In this document: positions 15,342 to 22,871 of the stretch, one piece after another
Layout: each line of letters opens with the position of its first letter
Numbering within the stretch: the first letter of the stretch is position 1
Assembly: GCA_001701075.1 (NCBI GenBank)
Contig: DAAK01000207.1
Location: 1 to 29,291, forward strand
Reading direction: 5' to 3'
DNA from: Bacteroidales bacterium GP3
Lineage (GTDB): Bacteria; Bacteroidota; Bacteroidia; Bacteroidales; Muribaculaceae
DNA: 29,291 nucleotides
The notes under the pieces: model-generated
What the model was told of the DNA's origin: nothing
The model's input: the letters and a program-made list of their open reading frames with translations, nothing else
Databases searched by the model: none
Translations under genes and position numbers: made by a program

Positions 15342-16103
15342 ATGAAGGAAGTCCCTAACATAGAAAAAAGACACGTCATTGTGTATGGTTACACAACCGA
15401 CGAACTTGCAAGTATCCTTAAGCATTTTGAGAAGCACCTGCCCGAATATATCAAGATTGCCATAGAGGCTAATCTTTTACTCTCCAAGATTACTCTCACC
15501 GGAGAATATAATGGGGTAGCTATACTGCGTTTTCAGATGAACCGCTTGCAACAGAATCTTCGCGATATCTTTACAAAAGATGTGATTGCCGATGAAGACA
15601 AGTCTCTTGCAGAAGTGCTCGGTTCACTTCTAAAAGAAAGGGAATTGACCGTTGCTTGCGCTGAAAGCTGCACCGGGGGCAACATTGCTCATCGCATTAC
15701 TCAGCAGCCTGGAAGCAGCAATTATTTTCTCGGAAGTATCGTAAGTTATGCCAATGATGTAAAGACAAAAGTGCTCGGAGTGCCTCAAAAATATATTGAT
15801 CTTCAAGGTGCTGTGAGCCGTGAGGTCGTTGAAGCGATGGCAGAAGGTGCTTCCCGGCTTATGAGAAGTGACTGCGCTATTTCCACTTCCGGCATTGCTG
15901 GCCCTGACGGTGGCACGAAATATAAACCCGTCGGAACCGTTTGGATTGGTGCTAAATATGGAAGCAAACTTGTCAGTGAATGCCGTCACTTCAAAGGTAG
16001 TCGCAACGATGTCATCGAGCAAGCTACAGCTCACGGAATGGTGATGCTTATCAATCTGCTTCGCGACACTTATGAGGAAGAAGATGACCTCGCCGACGAG
16101 TGA
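15342..16103 (+). CDS. CinA-like protein lacking the N-terminal domain (KH-like plus PncC nicotinamide-nucleotide amidase domain)
   Basis: The C-terminal part (about 90-250) is the CinA/PncC domain, which deamidates nicotinamide mononucleotide in NAD recycling. It shows AESCTGG, GSIVSYANDVKTKVLGV, GAVS-E---AMAEGA and TSGIAGPDGGT-KPVGTVWIG. Residues 1-85 (YGYTTDELASILKHFEKHLP, then IKIAIE) resemble the KH-like middle domain of full-length CinA. The MoCF-like N-terminal domain of about 170 residues (the ADP-ribose pyrophosphatase part in other bacteria) is absent, and upstream DNA is tsaD. The ATG at 15342 is chosen because it leaves a 19-base gap after tsaD; an in-frame upstream start at 15273 would overlap tsaD. 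The result is a 253-residue protein between PncC-type (about 165) and CinA-type (about 410) lengths. Confidence 0.85.
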   Translation: MKEVPNIEKRHVIVYGYTTDELASILKHFEKHLPEYIKIAIEANLLLSKITLTGEYNGVAILRFQMNRLQQNLRDIFTKDVIADEDKSLAEVLGSLLKERELTVACAESCTGGNIAHRITQQPGSSNYFLGSIVSYANDVKTKVLGVPQKYIDLQGAVSREVVEAMAEGASRLMRSDCAISTSGIAGPDGGTKYKPVGTVWIGAKYGSKLVSECRHFKGSRNDVIEQATAHGMVMLINLLRDTYEEEDDLADE

Positions 16104-16104
16104 C

Positions 16105-16142
16105 TAACCCATAACCCTATAACCCCATAAACCCATAACCCT
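16105..16142 (+). repeat. TAACCC-type 7/8-mer array between cinA-like and Yip1-like genes
   Basis: Consecutive units TAACCCA, TAACCCTA, TAACCCCA, TAAACCCA, TAACCCT mix 7-mers and 8-mers. The array begins one base after the CinA stop codon and leads directly into the hairpin at 16143. Confidence 0.88.
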
Positions 16143-16164
16143 CAACTTTCGCTTGCGAAAGTTG
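16143..16164 (+). promoter_or_regulatory. GCTTGC-loop hairpin just upstream of the Yip1-like gene
   Basis: This inverted repeat is identical to the copy before rimO (arms CAACTTTCGC and GCGAAAGTTG, centre TT), including the flanking CCCT before and AATTC after. It ends 10 bases before the ATG at 16175. Confidence 0.7.
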
Positions 16165-16174
16165 AATTCTTAAT

Positions 16175-16804
16175 ATGAGCGATCTTATTTCCGACGACAT
16201 AAATTTAAATTTAGAGCCAGATCCAGTTGAAGAAAAGAATGATAAGGATCAGAAGAAAAGCTATAAACCTTTTCTGTTGCTTCTTCAAATTCTTATGACA
16301 GGCACTGCAGGCTGGAAAGATCTGCGGCGTTCACGCTTGAAACCGGAGCAGACCGCTGCCGGCTGTTTCTATCCGCTCGTTGCAGTAGCCTCTGTATGCC
16401 GCTTTGCTGACTGGTTCTATCTTCCGGAATTCAACCTTGCCTCTACTCTCGTGAGTGCTGTCTCAGTATTCGCATCATTCTTCTTCAGCTATTTCGCTGT
16501 TCAAGTGGTGTGCAACTGGGTGTTCCCTATTGCTGCCAAGTCTAAGACTGAGACGCCTTATTTCAAACTCATGGTGCAATATGCTTTGGCAAGTCTTGCC
16601 CTTTTCTGGATTCCAGGTGAAATTTATCCTATTCTCGAGCCTATTACAGTGTTCCTGCCAATATGGACGGCTTTCATAATCACTAAAGGAATAAGATTTC
16701 TAAGATTACCAGAAAAACATGTCAACCGTTGTATGGTTACAATTGTTTTGACAGTAATCGTGATGCCCTACATCTTCATGTGGATTTCCGATAAAATCTT
16801 CTAA
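16175..16804 (+). CDS. Yip1-like multi-pass membrane protein
   Basis: This is a 209-residue integral membrane protein with an acidic soluble N-terminus (about 1-30). A conserved-looking segment, LMTGTAGWKDLRRSRLKPEQ, precedes roughly five hydrophobic segments (near 65-80, 92-120, 132-150, 155-175 and 185-205). This layout and the TGTAGWK...P start resemble Bacteroidetes proteins annotated as Yip1 family; that call rests on pattern memory, not a strong motif. Function is unknown. It is flanked on both sides by TAACCC arrays with hairpins and lies between the cinA-like gene and smpB in the tsaD run. Confidence 0.65.
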   Translation: MSDLISDDINLNLEPDPVEEKNDKDQKKSYKPFLLLLQILMTGTAGWKDLRRSRLKPEQTAAGCFYPLVAVASVCRFADWFYLPEFNLASTLVSAVSVFASFFFSYFAVQVVCNWVFPIAAKSKTETPYFKLMVQYALASLALFWIPGEIYPILEPITVFLPIWTAFIITKGIRFLRLPEKHVNRCMVTIVLTVIVMPYIFMWISDKIF

Positions 16805-16823
16805 AACCTCTCTCATCAACTCA

Positions 16824-16852
16824 TAACCCCATAACCCATAACCCCATAACCC
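16824..16852 (+). repeat. TAACCC-type 7/8-mer array between Yip1-like gene and smpB
   Basis: Units TAACCCCA, TAACCCA, TAACCCCA, TAACCC follow one another, starting 19 bases after the stop codon and ending at the hairpin at 16853. Confidence 0.87.
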
Positions 16853-16876
16853 TTAAGTTTTGCTTGCAAAACTTAA
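16853..16876 (+). promoter_or_regulatory. GCTTGC-loop hairpin just upstream of smpB (covariant copy)
   Basis: A perfect 11-bp inverted repeat, TTAAGTTTTGC / GCAAAACTTAA with a TT centre, ends 8 bases before the smpB ATG. Compared with the copies at 1339 and 16143, at least three arm positions differ on both sides so that pairing is kept. The GCTTGC centre is unchanged. This supports a selected secondary structure or palindrome. Confidence 0.7.
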
Positions 16877-16884
16877 ATATAAAT

Positions 16885-17337
16885 ATGGAAGCTAATAATA
16901 TAAATATAAAGAATAGACGCGCCACTTTTGATTATGAAATTGGCGATACTTATACTGCCGGAATGGTGCTCACTGGCACGGAAATAAAGTCTATCCGTGC
17001 TGGCAAGGCCTCCCTGACCGATTCATACTGTATTATCGATCATGGTGAAGTGTGGGTAAAAGGCATGAATATTTCAGAATATTTCTATGGCTCTTACAAT
17101 AATCACATAGCACGTCGGGATCGTAAACTCCTCCTGTCAAAAAAGGAAATTTCCAAAATAGAAAAGGCTATCGCTGATCCTGGATTTACTCTTATTCCTC
17201 TGCGGATTTTCATCAACGACAGGGGATATGCAAAACTCGTGGTTGGCGTAGCTCGTGGTAAGAAGCAGTACGACAAACGCCAGTCAATCAAGGAGCGTGA
17301 AGACAAGAGAATCCTTGACAGACTAATGAAAAAATAA
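16885..17337 (+). CDS. smpB: SsrA-binding protein SmpB
   Basis: SmpB binds tmRNA and brings it to stalled ribosomes for trans-translation. The 150-residue protein has the family pattern: NRRATFDYEI, then the GTEIKSIRAGK loop, the NISEY segment and the C-terminal ARGKKQYDKRQSIKERED basic tail that enters the mRNA channel. ATG at 16885 is chosen over an in-frame TTG at 16864 because the latter lies within the hairpin. The ssrA tmRNA gene is not in this window. The U32 gene starts 10 bases after the stop. Confidence 0.96.
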   Translation: MEANNINIKNRRATFDYEIGDTYTAGMVLTGTEIKSIRAGKASLTDSYCIIDHGEVWVKGMNISEYFYGSYNNHIARRDRKLLLSKKEISKIEKAIADPGFTLIPLRIFINDRGYAKLVVGVARGKKQYDKRQSIKEREDKRILDRLMKK

Positions 17338-17347
17338 GGATTTATTG

Positions 17348-19117
17348 ATGATAAGGCCTCTTGAACTTCTTGCCCCTGCCGGTAATCCAAACATCGCCAT
17401 GGAAGCTATACTCCATGGCGCTGATGCTATATATATGGGTGCCTCAAGTCATGGTGCCCGACGAAACGCTGCCAATTCTATCGATGATATAAAGAGAGTC
17501 GTGGATTTCGCACATATATATCGTGCTCGTGTTTATGTGACGGTAAATACTATTGTCTACGAAAATGAAATTCGTCAGGTTGAGCAGCTGATTACCAATC
17601 TTTATCACGCAGGTGTGGATGCGATTATAGTGCAGGATATGTCAATCTTGCGAATGGACATTCCTCCTATTCAGCTTCATGCGAGCACTCAGTGTGATAT
17701 CCGAACTCCGGAGAAGGCAAGGTTTCTTCAGAATGTAGGTTTTAGCCAACTTGTTCTCCCGCGCGAACTGACGTTGGATGAGATTAAAAGGATGTCGGAA
17801 GCAGTCTCAGTTCCTCTTGAATCATTTGTCCATGGAGCCTTATGTGTCAGCTATTCAGGAAGATGCCATGCAAGCTTTGCTTCATGTGGAAGAAGTGCAA
17901 ACCGGGGTGAATGTGCGCAGATTTGTCGGCTTCCGTTCACTCTCTCCGATTCGGGAGGAAATGTAATATGCAATGACAAGCACCTTCTTTCGCTTCGCGA
18001 TCTGAATACACTCGATATTCTGCCTCGGTTAATAGAGGCCGGCGTGTCAAGCTTCAAGATTGAAGGCAGGCTTAAGGAAGCTGCATACGTTAAAAACACT
18101 GTAGCAGCATATCGCAAGGCTTTAGACAATTTTATTACAGAGCATTCTGAGTCATACTGCCGGAGCAGTTTCGGGACTTCAGAAATTTCCTTCTCTCCTG
18201 ATTTGTCGAAGTCGTTCAACAGAGGTTTCTCACATTATTTCATTGAAAATCGCCGACCTAAAGGTATCATTTCTCCCGACACTCCTAAATCATTAGGAGA
18301 GACTATTGATGATGTCTCTAAGCTCAATAATGGTGACGGGATTAGTTTCTTTGATGCGCAAGGACGATATACAGGGGCGATGGTGAATGGAATACAAGGT
18401 AAGCGCATCATAACTTCAAAGCCAGTCAATATCCCTAAAGGGGCGGAGATTCATCGTACATTCGATCGCGTTTGGGACAAGGGGTTGCAGCGTCCTACTG
18501 CCACCCGTAAGATAGGTGTGTCTTGTAGTCTTGATGACACTGGATTGACAGCGCACGACGAGAGAGGCTGCCTAATTCGTATTCCGCTCAATTGCATAAG
18601 GGATGTGGCAAGAAAGACTCCTGACTTCTCTCCTATTTTCGCTAAACTTGGCAATACACCCTATAGGCTTCAGCAATTCGTCTCATCTCTTGATCCGACT
18701 GTGTTTATTCCAGCTGCAGATCTGACTGAGATCCGACGCCAGGCTATTGAGGCTCTTGATAATGCTAATCTGACGACTTATCCGTATCAGTATAGAAACA
18801 ACGAGGATATGTCTGTAAGATATATGACCAAGCGACTCGATTATCGTGACAATGTCGCCAATAGCCTTGCCGCGCAGTTCTATCATGATCATGGAGTGGA
18901 GAAAATTGAATCTGCGCTTGAAGCGTCACGTTCTTCGGTCAGCCATAAAAACCGCAGGTTGATGACTACACGCCATTGCATATTGCGCGAACTTGGCCTA
19001 TGTAAAAAAGAAAAAGGACTCGGAAGATTTTCCGAACCCCTTGTCTTAAAATCCGGGAAGGATTCTTTCACTCTCGAATTCAATTGCCGTGATTGCGAGA
19101 TGCATGTGCTTGGCTGA
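17348..19117 (+). CDS. U32 family protein (RlhA/TrhP-like RNA hydroxylation family)
   Basis: Characterised U32 members such as TrhP and RlhA hydroxylate tRNA U34 or 23S rRNA C2501 rather than acting as proteases. The 589-residue protein opens with LELLAPAGNPNIAMEAILHGADAIYMG. It carries the family cysteine cluster SGRCHASFASCGRSANRGECAQICR (near 173-197) and KIEGRLKE. Its extra C-terminal half and late cysteines (TTRHCILRELGLC and NCRDCE) fit the longer RlhA-like group. Assignment to one reaction is uncertain. ATG at 17348 follows smpB by 10 bases. The 3' end overlaps the convergent lipoprotein gene by 38 bp, and no terminator is evident. Confidence 0.88.
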   Translation: MIRPLELLAPAGNPNIAMEAILHGADAIYMGASSHGARRNAANSIDDIKRVVDFAHIYRARVYVTVNTIVYENEIRQVEQLITNLYHAGVDAIIVQDMSILRMDIPPIQLHASTQCDIRTPEKARFLQNVGFSQLVLPRELTLDEIKRMSEAVSVPLESFVHGALCVSYSGRCHASFASCGRSANRGECAQICRLPFTLSDSGGNVICNDKHLLSLRDLNTLDILPRLIEAGVSSFKIEGRLKEAAYVKNTVAAYRKALDNFITEHSESYCRSSFGTSEISFSPDLSKSFNRGFSHYFIENRRPKGIISPDTPKSLGETIDDVSKLNNGDGISFFDAQGRYTGAMVNGIQGKRIITSKPVNIPKGAEIHRTFDRVWDKGLQRPTATRKIGVSCSLDDTGLTAHDERGCLIRIPLNCIRDVARKTPDFSPIFAKLGNTPYRLQQFVSSLDPTVFIPAADLTEIRRQAIEALDNANLTTYPYQYRNNEDMSVRYMTKRLDYRDNVANSLAAQFYHDHGVEKIESALEASRSSVSHKNRRLMTTRHCILRELGLCKKEKGLGRFSEPLVLKSGKDSFTLEFNCRDCEMHVLG

Positions 19118-19520
19118 CCTCATTTCCTGTTTCCGCCACATTTGTGCTGTCTGTCTGCAAAGTGTCTGCTTCAACTATAGGATGCAAAATATTCTGTATC
19201 CGTTCGTCTCTCGCCTTGATATAATCAAGCATGAGGGAATGGATAGTGTCATTCTGTCCCTCCGTCAGAAGCAAGTCAGTGTCAGGAGGATAACTGAAGT
19301 TTATCTTATAAAGCTTATCCTCATACTCTGAGCACAGAGTGGCCCAGTTTGAACTATCAGGGGCTTCTTTCAGTTTTCCGGTATAATCCTCGGTCAACTT
19401 GCAGATACGATTAAACATATCTGTGGCTTCATCCCTATCCTTGTTTTTCTTTTCTTGCGAGCAGCCATAGCTGCATATACAAGCTATGCCAAGCACTGCA
19501 ATCAATATTCTATTCTTCAT
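19080..19520 (-). CDS. Small putative lipoprotein of unknown function
   Basis: The N-terminus MKNRILIAVLGIACICSYGCS is a lipoprotein-type signal peptide, with the likely lipidated Cys20 in a non-ideal lipobox (SYGC). The mature part is about 126 residues, soluble, and rich in Asp, Glu, Asn and Thr. It contains a predicted helical stretch (DEATDMFNRICKLTEDYTGKLKE) but no motif I recognise. It starts one base after uvrA stops on the same strand and is probably cotranscribed. The final 12 codons overlap the 3' end of the U32 gene on the other strand. Confidence 0.75.
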   Translation of the reverse strand: MKNRILIAVLGIACICSYGCSQEKKNKDRDEATDMFNRICKLTEDYTGKLKEAPDSSNWATLCSEYEDKLYKINFSYPPDTDLLLTEGQNDTIHSLMLDYIKARDERIQNILHPIVEADTLQTDSTNVAETGNEVSQAHASRNHGN

Positions 19521-19521
19521 C

Positions 19522-22335
19522 TTATCTCAACTTATGCCTAAGATATTTTCCTGTATATGATTCTTCACACGCTGCTACATCTTCCGGTGTGCCTGCTACG
19601 ACAAGATTACCTCCTGCTTCGCCTCCCTCCGGACCTATGTCTATCACCCAGTCAGCACTTTTGATGACATCCATGTTATGCTCGATGATCACTACGGTAT
19701 GTCCTGCCTCAATTAGCCTGTTGAGCGATTTTAGAAGTGTGGAGATATCGTGGAAATGAAGTCCAGTGGTGGGCTCGTCAAAGATGAACATTGTGCGGGG
19801 TTGTTTCTCCTGTGAGATGAAATAAGCAAGCTTGACCCTTTGGCTTTCACCTCCTGAAAGCGATGAACTGCTTTGCCCAAGCTTCACATATCCTAATCCT
19901 ACTTCTTGAAGAGGAAGAAGTTTCTTTATTATCTTCTTCACCTGGCTGTCTTTGCCATCTTCCTGCAGGAAGGCAATGCACTCGTCGACTGTCATCTCAA
20001 GGATGTCATGGATGTTCTTTCCTCTGTATTCTACATCCAATACATCTTGCTTGAAGCGCTTGCCATGGCATTCCTCACACTCCACTGTGATGTCAGCCAT
20101 AAACTGCATTGGGATTGTGATGGTGCCTTCTCCTTTACACTCCTCGCATCTGCCCCCTTCTGCATTGAAAGAGAAAAATCCGGGAGTAAATCCCATCTGC
20201 TTAGCAAGAGGTTGCTCGGCGAAAAGCTTTCTTATCTCATCGTATGCCTTAAGATACGTTGCCGGATTAGACCTTGAGGACGTGCCTATTGGATTTTGAT
20301 CTACAAATTCAATGGCTCCGACATCTTTTACATCCCCTCCTATCTTTTTGTGTGCCCCCGGAGTGTCACATGGATCTCCGAGCATTCTCACCATAGCTTT
20401 ATAGAGTATTTCCCTTACAAGGGTTGATTTGCCGCTTCCACTGACTCCCGTCACTACTGTCATTACGCCAAGAGGAAACTTCACGTCGATACCTTTCAGG
20501 TTGTTCTCGCAAGCTCCTACCACTTCTACAAATTTCTTCCACGGACGGCGAAGTTTTGGGACCGGAATGTTTCTTCTGCCTGAGAGATAATCTAATGTAT
20601 ACGATTCGCTGGAATATCCTTCCTGGAGTGTCTTCTGAAGATTCCCTTGATACACTACATTTCCTCCATTCAGTCCTGCATCTTTCCCAATGTCGACTAT
20701 TTCATCGGCTGCAAGCATGATGTCTTCGTCATGCTCCACCACTACTACGGTATTGCCTATTTTCTGAAGATTTCGCAATACGCCTATAAGTCTTTCAGTA
20801 TCTCTTGAATGCAGCCCGATTGATGGCTCATCGAGAATATAGAGTGAGCCTACAAGTGAACTGCCAAGTGAAGTGGCGAGATTGATTCTCTGGCTCTCCC
20901 CTCCCGACAGTGAAGATGAGAGTCGGTCGAGTGTAAGATAGCCGAGACCAACTTTATTCATAAAGTCAAGACGGCTGCGGATCTCCACAAGAAGGCGCTT
21001 GGCTATGGCATAGTCTGTCTCATTCAGGGTAAGATTATCGAAAAAGGCCTGAAGTTCTGAGATTGGCATCCTTACGAGTTGAGTGATGCTTTTCCCTCCT
21101 ACCTTTACATATTCAGCATCTTTGCGGAGTCTTGAACCATGACATTCCGGACATGTAGTGCGTCCACGATAGCGGGCTTTCATCACCCGATATTGTATCT
21201 TGTATTGGTTTTCATCCACCCAGCGGAAAAAGCCGTCGATACCTTCCCACTTGTCTTTGCCTCTCCACAGTATGTCTTTTTCCTCCTGGCTAAGTTCCAT
21301 ATATGGCTTATGGATTGGAAATCCTATAGTGGGAGCGAGTTTTATGAGCCATTTTTTCCATTCACTCATTTTCTCGCCTCTGAAGCACATCACAGCATCC
21401 TGATACACCGAAAGAGTCTTATCCGGGACAACCAAATCTTCACTTATCCCGAGGATTTTCCCAAATCCCTCGCATGTCGGGCAAGCTCCATACGGGTTGT
21501 TGAAGTTAAACATCAGATCCGTTGGCTCTCTGAATTCGATACCGTCTGCCGTGAACTGACGGGAATACTCATGCTCCCTGATTCCCTCTTCTCCCCATAT
21601 CTTGACAATACATTTGTCGCGACCTTCAAAATAGGCGGTCTCGAGAGAATCTGTCAGTCGGGAAACTTCATCTTTGTCTCCACTGACTGCAATTCGGTCG
21701 ATCAGCAGTCGATAGCCCAGTGCTTCTTCTTCTGAAATAGAACCATTCTCTATTTTTTCAGCTATGGCAGAAATGTCTTCGAAACTTCCATCTTTCTCAA
21801 GACGTGAATATCCCTCTTTCCGATAGATTTCAAGTTGGGTGAGGATATTTCTTCCTTCTGGTATATTAAGGGGAATCAATACGGCAAGTCGTGTGCCCTC
21901 AGGAAGTGACAGTATCTGACGCACTATTTCCTCTATTGTCTCACGCTTCACTTCTTCTCCTGTCACTGGAGAAAATGTGTGTCCTGCGCGTGCAAAAAGC
22001 ATACGCATATAGTCATATATCTCTGTGGATGTCCCTACGGTACTTCTCGGATTGCGGGTATTGACTTTCTGTTCTATGGCAATTGCTGGCGGAAGACCCT
22101 TGATATAGTCACACTCAGGCTTCGACATCCTTCCAAGAAACTGACGGGCATATGCTGAGAGACTCTCCACATAGCGGCGTTGGCCTTCGGCATAGAGTGT
22201 GTCGAAAGCAAGCGATGACTTGCCGCTTCCGCTGACTCCAGTCATCACTATAAATTCACCGATTGGCAGAGAGAGGTCAACATTCTTAAGATTATTGACC
22301 CTTGCTCCTTTTATTTCTATTTGTCGTTTACTCAT
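19522..22335 (-). CDS. uvrA: Excinuclease ABC subunit A (UvrA)
   Basis: UvrA is the damage-recognising ATPase of nucleotide excision repair. It dimerises and loads UvrB. The 937-residue protein has two ABC modules: Walker A GVSGSGKSS near residue 34 and GVSGSGKST near 648, and two LSGGESQR signatures. Zinc-binding CxxC pairs are seen in CPTCEGFG, CPECHGSR, CEECKGEG and CEECHGKRF. The length is normal. The start at 22335 gives the conserved IEIKGARVNNLKNVDL N-terminus. No clear promoter is seen in the 94-base gap before it; the gap instead holds a long inverted repeat. No uvrB is nearby, as is usual. Confidence 0.97.
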   Translation of the reverse strand: MSKRQIEIKGARVNNLKNVDLSLPIGEFIVMTGVSGSGKSSLAFDTLYAEGQRRYVESLSAYARQFLGRMSKPECDYIKGLPPAIAIEQKVNTRNPRSTVGTSTEIYDYMRMLFARAGHTFSPVTGEEVKRETIEEIVRQILSLPEGTRLAVLIPLNIPEGRNILTQLEIYRKEGYSRLEKDGSFEDISAIAEKIENGSISEEEALGYRLLIDRIAVSGDKDEVSRLTDSLETAYFEGRDKCIVKIWGEEGIREHEYSRQFTADGIEFREPTDLMFNFNNPYGACPTCEGFGKILGISEDLVVPDKTLSVYQDAVMCFRGEKMSEWKKWLIKLAPTIGFPIHKPYMELSQEEKDILWRGKDKWEGIDGFFRWVDENQYKIQYRVMKARYRGRTTCPECHGSRLRKDAEYVKVGGKSITQLVRMPISELQAFFDNLTLNETDYAIAKRLLVEIRSRLDFMNKVGLGYLTLDRLSSSLSGGESQRINLATSLGSSLVGSLYILDEPSIGLHSRDTERLIGVLRNLQKIGNTVVVVEHDEDIMLAADEIVDIGKDAGLNGGNVVYQGNLQKTLQEGYSSESYTLDYLSGRRNIPVPKLRRPWKKFVEVVGACENNLKGIDVKFPLGVMTVVTGVSGSGKSTLVREILYKAMVRMLGDPCDTPGAHKKIGGDVKDVGAIEFVDQNPIGTSSRSNPATYLKAYDEIRKLFAEQPLAKQMGFTPGFFSFNAEGGRCEECKGEGTITIPMQFMADITVECEECHGKRFKQDVLDVEYRGKNIHDILEMTVDECIAFLQEDGKDSQVKKIIKKLLPLQEVGLGYVKLGQSSSSLSGGESQRVKLAYFISQEKQPRTMFIFDEPTTGLHFHDISTLLKSLNRLIEAGHTVVIIEHNMDVIKSADWVIDIGPEGGEAGGNLVVAGTPEDVAACEESYTGKYLRHKLR

Positions 22336-22368
22336 ATTTAATCAATACAGCAAATACTGCGCCAAACT

Positions 22369-22422
22369 CAAAAAGTTTAAGAATTTAGAATTTGTATCTA
22401 TTCTAAATCCTTAAACTCTTTG
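22369..22422. terminator. Long inverted repeat between hslR-like gene and uvrA, possible terminator
   Basis: The arm at 22369-22391 (core GTTTAAGAATTTAGAAT) pairs with 22400-22422 (core ATTCTAAATCCTTAAAC), with about two mismatches in 22 and an 8-base loop. It directly follows the hslR-like stop on the minus strand. No clear U-tract follows, so it may be a weak terminator, an mRNA 3'-end stabiliser or an inverted pair of heptad-like units. Confidence 0.5.
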
Positions 22423-22429
22423 ACGAACT

Positions 22430-22861
22430 TCAGTCTTCAATGTCATCGTCGTCATCATCTTCCCAATCAAGGAAGTATGAGTCGGCATAGGTGTCTTCTT
22501 TAAATCGCGACAGCTCGCGGCCCTCTCGTTTCGTAGGACGCCCCATACCCTTTCTGCGATCTACAAATCCGGATATTCTGGTCATCTCAAGCAAGTCATA
22601 TTGACTTTGCGGAGTGATGTTTTCAAGATAGTCAGGCACGAGTTTTGCTCCCAATCTGTTTTGAGTGGTAGCCTTGACCCTGAAGGTATATGTGATAGGA
22701 GGTTTTTTGACTTCTATCACATCTCCCTCTTTTATGGGGCGGGATGGTTTCACTGGAACCCCTCCCATCATCACTCGTCCTTTCTTGCAGGCTTCTGTGG
22801 CTATTGTGCGGGTCTTGAAAACCCGCATTGCCCAGAGCCATTTGTCTATTCTTACTTCCAT
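22430..22861 (-). CDS. hslR: S4-domain RNA-binding protein (HslR/Hsp15-like)
   Basis: Hsp15 binds free 50S subunits carrying stalled nascent chains and helps their recycling. The 143-residue protein has an N-terminal S4 domain (about 3-60: RIDKWLWAMRVFKTRT--TEACKKGRV, then P-RPIKEGDVIEV), a basic segment (about 105-118, RRKGMGRPTKREGR) and an acidic tail of Asp/Glu residues. It starts 10 bases after the META lipoprotein stop, so the two are probably one operon. The orthology with E. coli HslR is likely but not certain. Confidence 0.85.
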   Translation of the reverse strand: MEVRIDKWLWAMRVFKTRTIATEACKKGRVMMGGVPVKPSRPIKEGDVIEVKKPPITYTFRVKATTQNRLGAKLVPDYLENITPQSQYDLLEMTRISGFVDRRKGMGRPTKREGRELSRFKEDTYADSYFLDWEDDDDDDIED

Positions 22862-22871
22862 TAGTTTTATA

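Noticed and set aside
21139..21735. A 198-codon open frame on the plus strand inside uvrA
   Set aside because: It is antisense to conserved UvrA sequence, with no motif or start signal.
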